Positions 6,120 through 14,238 of a stretch of 30,016 bases of DNA are shown piece after piece. The notes under the pieces are model-generated. The model was not told where the DNA came from. It ran no database searches and saw only the letters and a program-made list of their open reading frames with translations. Source of the DNA: a virus; IMG/VR virus record IMGVR_UViG_3300042894_001169, positions 1 through 30,016 of that record. One strand, written 5' to 3'. Both the position numbers and the translations under genes were made by a program. Numbering within the stretch: position 1 is the first letter of the stretch; the number at the start of each line of letters is the position of its first letter.

Positions 6120-6130
6120 CGTTATCTTTA
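6102..6130 (+). promoter_or_regulatory. promoter-like TTG-N18-TATCTTTA overlapping the terminator
   Basis: TTG at 6102-6104 lies in the terminator loop and stem, and TATCTTTA at 6123-6130 lies 18 bases on. The start point would fall at about 6135-6137, almost on the ATG at 6136, so the mRNA for the sigma-like gene would be leaderless or nearly so. The last base of the -7 box (A instead of G) is off consensus. Confidence 0.45.
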
Positions 6131-6135
6131 ACCCC

Positions 6136-6618
6136 ATGAATCTAATAGAAATAGCACAGCACCACGACGAATGGGTGCGCATCGTTAAGCGGTTCGGAGC
6201 AAAGACCGAAGCGGAAGACATTGTCCAAGATATGTACATTCGCTTTCACAAATACGGCAAAGGCCAAGTGATCACCAAGTCATTCATTTGGATCATGCTT
6301 CGTAACATCTTTTTTGACTACTGCAAACGAGAAATTTCAATGGTTGACATTGACCTCATGGTTGACCTATCAGAAGACGAAAACAACAAAACATATGAGA
6401 TAGAGTTATACTATCAGAGCGTCGAAGAACAAATAAAAACATGGGAGTGGTTCGACCAACAATTATTTTTATTATATTTGCGAAGCGGTAAAAGTATGCG
6501 TGAACTAGAAAAGGAAACTAAGATATCTTTGACCTCGATTTTTCACACAATAAAAAAATGTAAAAGAAAACTTAAAATATGGCAAAAAGAGTATCAAAAG
6601 GATTTGGTGATACAGTAG
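6136..6618 (+). CDS. sigma-70-family-like transcription factor
   Basis: A 160-residue protein built like a small ECF-type sigma factor. Residues 8-65 resemble region 2 (FGAKTEAEDIVQDMYIRFHK, then FIWIMLRNIFFDYCKRE), including the DIVQD-like core-binding helix. A short acidic linker follows at 70-90. Residues 105-146 resemble region 4 with a helix-turn-helix (LYLRSGKSMRELEKETKISL, then SIFHTIKKCKRKL). It stands alone between the early terminator and the terminase genes, where many Bacteroidetes phages have such a gene, so it may direct late transcription. It could also be a DNA-binding phage regulator that no longer binds polymerase. Confidence 0.75.
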   Translation: MNLIEIAQHHDEWVRIVKRFGAKTEAEDIVQDMYIRFHKYGKGQVITKSFIWIMLRNIFFDYCKREISMVDIDLMVDLSEDENNKTYEIELYYQSVEEQIKTWEWFDQQLFLLYLRSGKSMRELEKETKISLTSIFHTIKKCKRKLKIWQKEYQKDLVIQ

Positions 6619-6956
6619 CTAAATTCACAGAAGCAACAGGAATAGATAAGCTTGTTAACTTCATTGCTGGGGATGATTGTAATTGTAAAGAACGCCAGGA
6701 GAAACTTAACAAAATGTTTCCTTACAAGACACCTGAATGTCTTACAGAAGTAGAACACGAACAACTAACTTTTTTACTTCCTAAAATGACCGTAAGAGTT
6801 AGACCTTCAGAACAATTACAATTTCTAAAGGTGTACAATAGAGTATTTAAAACGAATGAGCAACCAACTTCATGCGCTTCTTGTTTGAACGACATGCTAC
6901 GTAAGATGAAGCAAGTGTACAATGCTTATGAAGATAAAGGAGCTTTATTAGGGTAG
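6579..6956 (+). CDS. conserved phage protein of unknown function near terminase
   Basis: A 125-residue protein starting MAKRVSKGFGDTVAKFTEAT, with GIDKLVNFIAGDDCNCKERQ then KLNKMFPY. This start is seen in several Bacteroidetes phages just before terminase genes. Two cysteine pairs, CNC (residues 34-36) and CASC (residues 98-101), may bind a metal. A helical middle ends in ALLG. It overlaps the sigma-like gene by 40 bases, more than most neighbours. It may be a packaging accessory, by position only. Confidence 0.7.
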   Translation: MAKRVSKGFGDTVAKFTEATGIDKLVNFIAGDDCNCKERQEKLNKMFPYKTPECLTEVEHEQLTFLLPKMTVRVRPSEQLQFLKVYNRVFKTNEQPTSCASCLNDMLRKMKQVYNAYEDKGALLG

Positions 6957-6981
6957 TTGATTAACCAAGATTTTTTTCAAG

Positions 6982-7275
6982 ATGGCAAACGGACACGGTG
7001 GTGCGAGACCAAACTCAGGAAACAAAACAAAGCAAGACTTTGAAAAGACAAATAATATATTCATAGCCGCTATAAAACAAGTTAAAGATGTTAATACAGA
7101 CGATGAAGCTCGCATTGAATTAGCAAAAGATTTGTTAACGTTTGAACGTGGTAAGATATTTGTTTCTGAACATATCTTTGGTAAAGCAACAGAAAGGATT
7201 GAATCTGATGTAAATGTTACAGGGATGAATCTAAAAGATATAATTAGTTTTGGTAGTACTGAATCCGAAATATAA
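6982..7275 (+). CDS. terS: terminase small subunit-like protein
   Basis: A 97-residue protein starting MANGHGGARPNSGNKTK, the glycine- and arginine-rich opening typical of phage small terminase subunits. The helical remainder (FEKTNNIFIAAIKQVKDV, ELAKDLLTFERGKIFV) would hold the oligomerisation part. Small subunits recognise the packaging site and regulate the large subunit. It is short for the family and lacks a clear helix-turn-helix, so it may be a minimal version. The end overlaps the large-subunit start by 26 bases, as expected for a pair. Confidence 0.75.
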   Translation: MANGHGGARPNSGNKTKQDFEKTNNIFIAAIKQVKDVNTDDEARIELAKDLLTFERGKIFVSEHIFGKATERIESDVNVTGMNLKDIISFGSTESEI

Positions 7276-8449
7276 AGCATTTGCAAATGATAGTAGGTAT
7301 TTCATTGTTACAGGTGGTCGGGGTAGTGGTAAGTCATATTCTATTAATTTACTTTTACTACTACTCACATACGAAACCAACCATGTTATCTTATTCACTC
7401 GTTATACCCTCACTTCTGCTCACGTCTCTATTATACCTGAGTTTATTGATAAGGTTGATATTTTAGGTAAGAACTCAGATTTTCATATTACCAAGGATGA
7501 AATAATTAATCTAAGAACAGGGAGTAAGATATTATTCAAAGGTATAAAAACATCGAGCGGAACTCAGACTGCTAACTTAAAATCATTAGCTGGTGTTACT
7601 ACATGGGTACTTGATGAAGCTGAAGAGTTAACCGATGAAGATGTATTTGACAAAATAGATTATTCTATTCGACATAAAGAAAAACAAAATAGGGTAATAC
7701 TTATTCTTAACCCTGCTACTAAAGAACATTTCATTTATCAAAAGTTTTTCGAGAGTAAAGGAGTTGAGGCTGGAGTCAATACAGTTAAAGGCGATACAAC
7801 GTATATCCACACAACATATAAGGACAATATATCAAACTTATCTGAAAGTTTCTTAAATCAAATAAAAACGATAAAAGAAAGACGTCCAGAGAAGTATAAA
7901 CATACAATACTCGGCGGTTGGTTAGATAAAGCGGAGGGTGTTATATATAACAATTGGAAGATAGGACCATTCAATAATGATAACGGGTCAGTATTCGGTC
8001 AAGATTACGGATTCAGTAACGACCCTACAACACTTGTAGAAACGTCAATAGACAAAACACATAAGATTATTTATTGTAAACTGCATATTTATCAGACCAA
8101 TTTAGTAACATCAGAGCTTGCAAGGTTAAACAATCACTTCGCAAAAGGCGGTTTAATCATTGGAGATAATGCAGAGCCAAGGCTTATAACAGAATTAAAG
8201 CATCAAGGGAATAATGTAGTACCATGTGTTAAACATAAAATAACGGAGGGTATAGAAATGATTAGAGATTATGAACTAATTATTGATGAAAATTCCGTAG
8301 ATTTGATAAAAGAATTAAATAATTATTGCTGGTTAGAACGTAAGAGTGAAACACCAATAGACAAATATAACCACGCATTAGATGCGTTACGTTATGCAGT
8401 TAGTTATCAGTTAAGTAACCCAAACAAAGGTAAATATGGAATTAGGTGA
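7250..8449 (+). CDS. terL: terminase large subunit (PBSX/Terminase_3 type)
   Basis: A 399-residue packaging motor and nuclease. The N-terminal ATPase has Walker A GGRGSGKS (residues 22-29) and Walker B VLDEAEEL (120-127), with the catalytic E after D. A coupling-motif candidate is LILNPAT (151-157). The C-terminal RNase H-like nuclease shows GQDYGFSNDP (D252), LIIGDNAEP (D306) and YNHALDALRYA (D378) as the three metal-binding acids. Length and layout fit Terminase_3/PBSX-type enzymes. The start is a TTG at 7250 inside the small-subunit gene, because no ATG lies before the Walker A region. The enzyme pumps DNA into the prohead and cuts it. Confidence 0.95.
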   Translation: MVVLNPKYKAFANDSRYFIVTGGRGSGKSYSINLLLLLLTYETNHVILFTRYTLTSAHVSIIPEFIDKVDILGKNSDFHITKDEIINLRTGSKILFKGIKTSSGTQTANLKSLAGVTTWVLDEAEELTDEDVFDKIDYSIRHKEKQNRVILILNPATKEHFIYQKFFESKGVEAGVNTVKGDTTYIHTTYKDNISNLSESFLNQIKTIKERRPEKYKHTILGGWLDKAEGVIYNNWKIGPFNNDNGSVFGQDYGFSNDPTTLVETSIDKTHKIIYCKLHIYQTNLVTSELARLNNHFAKGGLIIGDNAEPRLITELKHQGNNVVPCVKHKITEGIEMIRDYELIIDENSVDLIKELNNYCWLERKSETPIDKYNHALDALRYAVSYQLSNPNKGKYGIR

Positions 8450-8708
8450 GAAAATGTTAAGAGAAAAAGACTCTATGTTTGTATGGCAAGTGTATGAAGG
8501 AGACATTTATAACAGCAAAACCGCATTAAAAAATATTGAAGATTTAATAATTCATTTAAATAACCTTAAAGAAAAGGGGTTTACTCATGTTAACACTGAA
8601 ATTATAGGGATTAGGTTTTTAACTAAAAGCGAAGTATTATTGGAAGAAATAGAATATTTGAATAATAGAGTTGAACAATTAAAAAAAGAATTAGATGGAA
8701 TCAGGTAA
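8436..8708 (+). CDS. hypothetical coiled-coil protein (90 aa)
   Basis: Starts inside the terminase gene (14-base overlap). The N-terminal half contains KTALKNIEDLIIHLNNLKEK, and the C-terminal third (LLEEIEYLNNRVEQLKKEL) is a convincing coiled coil with heptad leucines and asparagines. Between them is GIRFLTKSEV. No family recognised. Between packaging and tail genes it may be structural or an assembly factor. Confidence 0.7.
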   Translation: MELGEKMLREKDSMFVWQVYEGDIYNSKTALKNIEDLIIHLNNLKEKGFTHVNTEIIGIRFLTKSEVLLEEIEYLNNRVEQLKKELDGIR

Positions 8709-8886
8709 AAGTTTAAGACAAATGATTAATGAGAGCAGTGCAAAGGTTGCCGATGCTTACAAGGATGAATACGGAGATAATTGGAAGTTCCAATGCGTGG
8801 AGTCAATTGATAACGAAGTAGCGAAAGCTGAAGCAACTTTGAAGTATTGGAAGGGTGTTAAATCGAAAGTAATGCAAGTGAGATAA
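8695..8886 (+). CDS. small hypothetical protein (63 aa)
   Basis: Unrecognised helical protein, SLRQMINESSAKVADAYKDE then NWKFQCVESIDNEVAKAEA. It overlaps the preceding gene by 14 bases and is followed by a 24-base gap. No motif or membrane segment. Role unknown. Confidence 0.65.
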   Translation: MESGKSLRQMINESSAKVADAYKDEYGDNWKFQCVESIDNEVAKAEATLKYWKGVKSKVMQVR

Positions 8887-8910
8887 CGAATTGTTAAGAC
8901 CAACAAAACG

Positions 8911-9102
8911 ATGAAAGTAGAAATAACATTTAAACATTACGATAATTCATGCGCTGATGGTTGTTGTGTTGATTACGGAACAGTAACAGAAGTAAATGGG
9001 GAAGAAGTAGAATCTTATAGTCAAAATATTGATACAATTCTTAAAGGTGTTCTTGAAAAGTTAGGTTACAATGTTACAATAGAAAATATTTATGAAGATT
9101 GA
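8911..9102 (+). CDS. small hypothetical protein with CADGCC motif (63 aa)
   Basis: A beta-rich start (MKVEITFKHYDN) leads to SCADGCCVDYGTVTEV, with three cysteines in CADGCC that could coordinate metal or form a disulfide. The rest is acidic (NGEEVES, ENIYED). It overlaps the chaperone gene by 11 bases. Not recognised. Confidence 0.65.
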   Translation: MKVEITFKHYDNSCADGCCVDYGTVTEVNGEEVESYSQNIDTILKGVLEKLGYNVTIENIYED

Positions 9103-9769
9103 AATTGAAATACCTTCCACCCTATCTGAAATAAGTTTAGATAGGTATCAAAAGTACATGCTTACTCTTAACAACTCAGATGACAAAGAGTTTGTATTTC
9201 AGAAAATGATTGAAATCTTTTGCGGTCTTGAATTGAAGGAAGTTGTTAAAATGAAAGCATCAACCGTTATAGAATTGGTGCAACATTTCAATAAGATATT
9301 CAACGAAAAGACAGCCTTCAAACATAGATTCAAATTGAATGGGGTTGAGTTTGGATTCATTCCCGACCTTGAAGAAATATCCTGGGGGGAGTACATCGAC
9401 ATAGAGGCTAACATTGGGGACTTTCAAAATATACACAAAGCTTTAGCAGTAATGTACAGACCGATTGTAAAAGACGTTAAAGGAAAATATGAAATAGAAC
9501 CTTACAAGGGCGATTTAAGTTACTCAGAGGTTCTAAGATACGCACCGTTGGATGTTGTGTTACCTGCATCGGTTTTTTTTTGGACTTTAGGAATCGAATT
9601 AATAAGCAGTACTCTGTCCTCTTTGGAGAAAATGAAGAACAAAACCCGTATAGCGAGAATGTTCAGTTCAGCAAACAATGGGGATGGTATAGTTCAATCT
9701 ATCACGTTGCTCAAGGAGACATTAGAAGATTTGACGAAGTTACAGCGCTGGGACTTCATCAGTGCCTAA
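9092..9769 (+). CDS. tail assembly chaperone, zero-frame product (gpG-like)
   Basis: A 225-residue protein of the type found upstream of tape measure genes in Bacteroidetes phages. The N-terminus (MKIEIEIPSTLSEISLDRYQ) and middle (FIPDLEEISWGEYIDIEANI, LAVMYRPIV) match my recollection of that family. Near codon 163 (SVFFW) lies a run of nine T, and the -1 frame continues as a second conserved-looking segment (see 9580-9846). This is the arrangement of lambda G/GT, in which a frameshifted minority product binds tape measure protein and tail tube subunits during tail assembly. After the T run the zero frame has its own helical tail ending DLTKLQRWDFISA, so both readings appear to be used. Confidence 0.75.
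   Translation: MKIEIEIPSTLSEISLDRYQKYMLTLNNSDDKEFVFQKMIEIFCGLELKEVVKMKASTVIELVQHFNKIFNEKTAFKHRFKLNGVEFGFIPDLEEISWGEYIDIEANIGDFQNIHKALAVMYRPIVKDVKGKYEIEPYKGDLSYSEVLRYAPLDVVLPASVFFWTLGIELISSTLSSLEKMKNKTRIARMFSSANNGDGIVQSITLLKETLEDLTKLQRWDFISA
9573..9581 (+). promoter_or_regulatory. probable -1 ribosomal frameshift site (T9 run)
   Basis: Nine consecutive T, read GTT TTT TTT TGG in the zero frame, containing the classic heptamer T TTT TTT at 9574-9580. A -1 slip after the second TTT gives TTG GAC TTT, entering the 9580-9846 frame. Fusion length would be 251 residues (163 + 88). No downstream pseudoknot was established. Confidence 0.65.
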
Positions 9770-9846
9770 CTTTTTTAACGTTCGAACAACAAAAAAGTAG
9801 AATCGAAGTTAATCAATTAAAGAAGTCACATGAAAAACTACTATAA
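9580..9846 (+). CDS. -1 frame extension of tail assembly chaperone (gpT-like)
   Basis: An 88-codon frame that overlaps the zero-frame chaperone by 190 bases. It has no plausible start of its own other than a TTG inside the T run, so it is best read as the product of -1 slippage. The central part, KQWGWYSSIYHVAQGDIRRF followed by DEVTALGLHQCL, looks like the conserved C-terminal domain of these chaperones. It ends 17 bases into the next gene, whose ATG is at 9830. A sequencing error in the homopolymer is possible, but it would not explain why the zero frame also stays open with protein-like sequence to 9769. Confidence 0.65.
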   Translation: MDFRNRINKQYSVLFGENEEQNPYSENVQFSKQWGWYSSIYHVAQGDIRRFDEVTALGLHQCLTFLTFEQQKSRIEVNQLKKSHEKLL

Positions 9847-10288
9847 CCTATCTACTTTATTACACGATAGTATACTTGCTGACCCATTAGTGAATAGAGT
9901 AACTAAGGGAAGTTTGGATAAGATTACGAATGCTAAACAGGATATGTACCCACTGTGCCACATAATCTTTAACGATGTAGCATTTAGAGGCAATACAACG
10001 GTATATAACATATCATTGGTTATGATGAGTATAGTTGACATTAGCAAAGACGATGTAGTTGATATATTCAAGGGTAACGATAATGAGGACGATGTTTTAA
10101 ATACTACTTTAAGTATACTTAACAGGATATTTGAGAGGGTTCGACGTGGTGATATTAGTGATTTAGGGTATGAAGTGTTAGACGACACAGCAAGTTGTGA
10201 ACCTTTTGTGGATAGGTTTACCGATGCGGTTGCGGGTTGGACTATGACCTTTGACATATTAGCACCTAACGAAATGACTATATGTTAG
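9830..10288 (+). CDS. putative minor tail or tail-completion protein (152 aa)
   Basis: The order chaperone, this gene, gp10-like protein fits a head-tail or tail-terminator position. The sequence has YYNLSTLLHDSILADP, then KQDMYPLCHIIFNDVAF and a strand-rich centre (VYNISLVMMSIVDI), then FTDAVAGWTMTFDILAPNE at the end. The edge pattern of beta strands ending in TMTFDI resembles tail terminator and tail-completion folds, which cap the tail tube. No firm family. It overlaps the chaperone -1 frame by 17 bases and the next gene by 7. Confidence 0.6.
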   Translation: MKNYYNLSTLLHDSILADPLVNRVTKGSLDKITNAKQDMYPLCHIIFNDVAFRGNTTVYNISLVMMSIVDISKDDVVDIFKGNDNEDDVLNTTLSILNRIFERVRRGDISDLGYEVLDDTASCEPFVDRFTDAVAGWTMTFDILAPNEMTIC

Positions 10289-10860
10289 CAGATTTAAGGG
10301 AGTCGGGTTTACAGGAGGCGTTGGATAAATTCAAGTCTTCCGTAATTAAGCAAGCACGCACAAATTTAACGAAAGGACGCGCGCCGTTTGGCTCGCACAA
10401 CAACACACGAAAGCTTTACAACTCTTTGAAGGGTCAAGCAAAGGTTTATGCTAAGGGATATTCGTTAAGCTTTGAGATGGAGGAGTATGGATTTTATCAA
10501 GACAAAGGGGTTAAGGGTAAACGGTCAAGCTCAAGAGCACCGAACTCACCTTATAAGTTTGGAAGTGGCAAAGGTGCAAAGGGAGGATTAACAGAGGGAA
10601 TACAACTATGGGTTAAGGCGCGTAAATTTCAGTTCAGACAACGTGACCCAGAAACAAAGAAGTCAACAGGTAAATTTTTATCGTACGAATCAACAGCATG
10701 GATAATTACACGTTCAATCTACGCAAAAGGGTTAAGACCTACTTTGTTTTTTACCAAGCCATTCGAGGCAGCTTACAAACGTTTACCTCAAGAATTAGTC
10801 AACGATTTGAAAATAGATTTAGAAAAGATATTTAACTACTCAATTAAACAACCGAAATGA
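10282..10860 (+). CDS. HK97 gp10-like tail component
   Basis: A 192-residue protein resembling the HK97 gp10/tail-completion family of Bacteroidetes phages. Landmarks are YGFYQDKGVKGK, RAPNSPYKFGSGKGAKGGL, SYESTAWIITRSIYAKGLRP and TLFFTKPFEAAYKRL, in this order. Gp10-type proteins join the head-tail connector or finish the tail top. The strongly basic N-terminal half suits contact with DNA or acidic partners. The start is the ATG overlapping the previous stop by 7 bases. The end overlaps the next gene by 4. Confidence 0.8.
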   Translation: MLADLRESGLQEALDKFKSSVIKQARTNLTKGRAPFGSHNNTRKLYNSLKGQAKVYAKGYSLSFEMEEYGFYQDKGVKGKRSSSRAPNSPYKFGSGKGAKGGLTEGIQLWVKARKFQFRQRDPETKKSTGKFLSYESTAWIITRSIYAKGLRPTLFFTKPFEAAYKRLPQELVNDLKIDLEKIFNYSIKQPK

Positions 10861-11876
10861 TTAGAGCAAGGTCACCGTATATTATTAGTATCAATGAAAC
10901 AAGCCAAGTTAGTACACGAATAGAGTTATTTATAAGTGCAACGACGTTTAGTGGCACACCACAATATAACTTAAGTAAGGCAATTCCCGCATCGAACGCC
11001 CCAACAACTTACTATGATATTGCACCTTATATACGTGAGTACTTTGACCATAATTATTATTCAAACATCACATCGTTAACATCTACTTATCTTAGTATTC
11101 AAAAACTAAATGTAAGAATAAAGAGATATAAGACTGTTGGAGCTACTGAGTCATTGATTGATACAATAGACGAAATAGCAACGGATGGATATTCAGAGTT
11201 TTCAGATGGTACAAACTATAATGGTGGTGATTACTTATTGGACGAAAAAACATACTACTATCATAGTGGGTCAAACGCTGGATTTATATTGGCACGTGTT
11301 CAAACAGGGGATAAGGTAAGATGGACAGACCCAGAAGGTGTGACTTATTTAAGTTCATCGCTAACTCAAGGTTTCTATTATTTCCCTCGTGCGTATAACA
11401 GTAGGTTTACAGAGCAATGGTTAACACAAATAATTGATTCGGGTAGTTCAGTTCAAGCTACGTGGACATTCAAGCCTGTTGAAGAGTGTTTGTATACACC
11501 CGTTAAAGTTGACTTCATAAATAAGTACGGGGCTTTTCAAAGAGAGTTTTTCTTTAAAGCTTCGAACGATAATATCGAGGTGACAAATAAGGATTATAAC
11601 TTAATGCAACCGTATGATTATAGTTTGACGGGTGGACAACGTACGACGTACAATCAAAACGGTATACAAAGTATTAAGGTCAATTCAGGATGGGTTGAAG
11701 AGGATTTTAAGGACAACTTAAAGCAATTGATGTTAAGTGAAAAAGTGTTGGTAAATGAAAAGCCTGCTATCCTTAAAACAAAGTCGATTGAACTAAACAA
11801 GTCGATTAACACAAAACAAATAAATTATAGTTTAGAGTTTGAATTTGCTTATGATTTAATTAATAGCATTGTATAG
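10857..11876 (+). CDS. tail structural protein (339 aa)
   Basis: A beta-rich protein beginning MIRARSPYIISINETSQV, followed by IELFISATTFSGTPQYNLSK and YYDIAPYIREYFDHNYYSN. This kind of opening occurs next to HK97 gp10 genes in related phages, where the product is a virion tail protein of unknown exact role. A tandem of immunoglobulin-like strands is likely. Residues 250-290 carry a basic patch of unknown use. The stop (TAG 11874-11876) is followed directly by the next ATG. No enzymatic motif is visible. Confidence 0.65.
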   Translation: MIRARSPYIISINETSQVSTRIELFISATTFSGTPQYNLSKAIPASNAPTTYYDIAPYIREYFDHNYYSNITSLTSTYLSIQKLNVRIKRYKTVGATESLIDTIDEIATDGYSEFSDGTNYNGGDYLLDEKTYYYHSGSNAGFILARVQTGDKVRWTDPEGVTYLSSSLTQGFYYFPRAYNSRFTEQWLTQIIDSGSSVQATWTFKPVEECLYTPVKVDFINKYGAFQREFFFKASNDNIEVTNKDYNLMQPYDYSLTGGQRTTYNQNGIQSIKVNSGWVEEDFKDNLKQLMLSEKVLVNEKPAILKTKSIELNKSINTKQINYSLEFEFAYDLINSIV

Positions 11877-14072
11877 ATGAGAAAAGTAGACGTATATATT
11901 GAAGTGATCGCGGATTCAAATAACTATGAAAAGTTAGAGTTATTCAATGATGAGGAAATACAAATAAATAGTTCGATACAAAACGTACAGGATTTAGCAA
12001 AGGTGTACACTGACTTTACGCAATCGTTTACTATTCCTGCTTCACCGCATAACAATAGGTTGTTTGAACACTTTTATCAATCTGACGTGGATGCAAATGA
12101 CAATCCTAACATAAGACGAAATGCATTTATCGAGATAGGTACGATTCCATTTAGGAGTGGTAAAATATCAATCGAAAGTTCTAACGTTGTAAAGGGACGT
12201 GTTGAAAGCTATTCAATAACTTTTTACGGCGATTTAACGAGCTTAAAAGATAAGTTCGGGGATGATACATTGAAGGATTTAAATTTAAGTTCATATGGTC
12301 ATACTTATAATGGTTCAGAAGTAAGAACACGGTTGACATCTGCAACAAGTTATGATATTCGTTACCCGTTGATTTCATCGAGTAGACTTTGGAGTTATGG
12401 TGATGGTTCAAATACGGATATAAGCAACACAAATTATCCTATTGTTTACGATGAATTATTTCCATCTTTACGTGTTAAGAAAATATTTGAAACAATACAA
12501 TCAAAGTATGGTGTAACGTTTAACTCTAATTTCTTCAATCAGAAGTTATTTACAGAATTATTCTTATTGCTTAAAAATAAAAAGTCATTTAAAGAAGTTT
12601 TCTCAGTTGAGTTAGATTTTATTAGTGGGACTCAAGTAAGTAGTACGGCAACTTACAATTTAACCAATAATACAATGGTAAAGGTTTCGGGACAGTTCAC
12701 TATTAAAATAACTCATTCAACAGTTGAAAGGTATTTTTTAGATGTTTATTTGGATGGTAAATTTGTAAATACATTTGCTGCATACACATCAGTAGGCACA
12801 GGAGGTGTTCCCGACCAATTCCCATTGGCAAATAGCACAGGAAATTATACATTTAGATTACGTTCAAACGTTCCGTTAACAAGCGCATCGCCTTTAATTG
12901 TAGTCTTAGGAGGCGGAAGTATTTCCACAAATACATATATAACGTGCGCTAATGTTACAACTACAAATTTTTTAAATCCAACTGACCATGTACCTGACAT
13001 TAAGATAGCTGATTTTTTAAGTGGAATATTTAAAATGTTTAATCTAACATGTTATGCTACTTCGGTAGGTAACTTTCAAGTTGAACCTTTGGATGATTGG
13101 TACACAAAAGGAGCGGTTATTGATGTTACTGAATATATAGACACAGACGAAATAACAATAGAACGCCACAAGCTTTACAAAGAAATATCTTTTAATTACG
13201 AGAAGTCAGAAAGTTTTATCAATAAAGAATATGATTCAAGATTTGCGCGTGAATTTGGAAGTGTAAAAGAATCGTTTCCAAATTATGATGGTGGTGAATA
13301 TAAAATAGATGTTCCATTTGAAAATATATCGTTTACAAAAGAAGATATAACAAACGCTTTAGAGCCTCCAAGGGCTTTTATATTAGATACAATAAACTCA
13401 GTTGAAAGCTATGACAATAAGCCTATACTTTTGTATTTAGATGCTTTAAAAACAGGTGTTGCTTTTTGGTTTAGTACAGGTGATACGGTAACACAAAGGA
13501 CTCAATATATGCCTTTGACAAATCAGTTGACATATAACAATGCTTTATATTCTAATCACTTTTCAGTAGAGGGTAGTGCGTTTAATGGAACATCAATAAA
13601 CAATTCATTATATTTAAATTATTACGATAGCTATTTAAAAAACCTATACAACCAAAAGAACAGATTAACCAACGTTAAAGCATTATTCCCTATTTCATTG
13701 CTTACAAGCTTAAAGCTAAACGACAGGTTAATTATTCGTGACAAACGTTATATCATTAATGAGATGAAAGTTAACCTTACGACTGGTGACGTTGATCTAT
13801 CTTTGATTAATGATTTTAGAGCAGTATCGAATATTAACATCCCTGTTCAAAGTGCTTTGGGTGGTATTATTGAAGTGCCGATAATTGTTCCGAATGGAGC
13901 TACTGAAACATCTATTACATTTGACGACCCTACTTACACTGGTGTTACTTTTATTTCGACAGAAAACGAGCTGTTAAGTTTTATAGTTAGTGCAAACACA
14001 ACAGGATTACCAATTAGCAAAAACTTTTTACGTGACGGACAACTTTACACAACAATTTATCAAGATGCTTAA
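11877..14072 (+). CDS. large tail structural protein, possible hub or baseplate (731 aa)
   Basis: The largest tail protein before the tape measure. It opens with VDVYIEVIADSNNYEKLELF and FTQSFTIPASPHNNRLFEHF, a start type common for Bacteroidetes phage tail-hub or tip proteins. Most of the length is beta-rich. The segment DLTSLKDKFGDDTLKDLNL follows, and a serine/threonine-rich strand region begins near residue 240. A helical element (YLDALKTGVAFWF) lies near residue 520. The C-terminus has IPVQSALGGIIEVPIIVPNG and an Ig-like strand pair. Its position ahead of the tape measure suggests it contacts the tail tip, but this order is not the usual one (hub genes normally follow), so the role is uncertain. 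Confidence 0.6.
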   Translation: MRKVDVYIEVIADSNNYEKLELFNDEEIQINSSIQNVQDLAKVYTDFTQSFTIPASPHNNRLFEHFYQSDVDANDNPNIRRNAFIEIGTIPFRSGKISIESSNVVKGRVESYSITFYGDLTSLKDKFGDDTLKDLNLSSYGHTYNGSEVRTRLTSATSYDIRYPLISSSRLWSYGDGSNTDISNTNYPIVYDELFPSLRVKKIFETIQSKYGVTFNSNFFNQKLFTELFLLLKNKKSFKEVFSVELDFISGTQVSSTATYNLTNNTMVKVSGQFTIKITHSTVERYFLDVYLDGKFVNTFAAYTSVGTGGVPDQFPLANSTGNYTFRLRSNVPLTSASPLIVVLGGGSISTNTYITCANVTTTNFLNPTDHVPDIKIADFLSGIFKMFNLTCYATSVGNFQVEPLDDWYTKGAVIDVTEYIDTDEITIERHKLYKEISFNYEKSESFINKEYDSRFAREFGSVKESFPNYDGGEYKIDVPFENISFTKEDITNALEPPRAFILDTINSVESYDNKPILLYLDALKTGVAFWFSTGDTVTQRTQYMPLTNQLTYNNALYSNHFSVEGSAFNGTSINNSLYLNYYDSYLKNLYNQKNRLTNVKALFPISLLTSLKLNDRLIIRDKRYIINEMKVNLTTGDVDLSLINDFRAVSNINIPVQSALGGIIEVPIIVPNGATETSITFDDPTYTGVTFISTENELLSFIVSANTTGLPISKNFLRDGQLYTTIYQDA

Positions 14073-14238
14073 TACAATTATACAACTATTGAAGTCGAAT
14101 GACTTTTACGGACAAAGCGAGATTATCGACATCGCTAAAGGAAAATATAAACTTACAACTTCTGTACGTGAAAGCTACAAACAAGCGAAAAGAGAGTTAT
14201 ACTTAAAACAAGCTGAAAGATGGCAGAGAAAAAAATAA
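14065..14238 (+). CDS. small hypothetical protein before tape measure (57 aa)
   Basis: A helical protein (MLNTIIQLLKSNDFYGQSEI, then IDIAKGKYKLTTSVRESY). I took the ATG at 14065 rather than an upstream frame from 13990, because it overlaps the previous stop by 8 bases as elsewhere in this genome. The C-terminus is very basic (KQAERWQRKK) and overlaps the tape measure start by 19 bases. Possibly an assembly factor; unrecognised. Confidence 0.6.
   Translation: MLNTIIQLLKSNDFYGQSEIIDIAKGKYKLTTSVRESYKQAKRELYLKQAERWQRKK

Noticed and set aside
6523-6530. TATCTTTG inside the sigma-like gene as a promoter
   Set aside because: There is no TTG at the right distance and the position is within region 4 coding sequence.
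7281-7466. Alternative + strand hydrophobic frame inside the terminase gene
   Set aside because: It overlaps the Walker A region of a clear terminase in another frame and has no supporting signals.
9841-10257. Minus-strand 138-codon frame opposite the 9830 gene
   Set aside because: All other genes are on the + strand, and the + frame links by short overlaps to both neighbours. The minus frame is a shadow.
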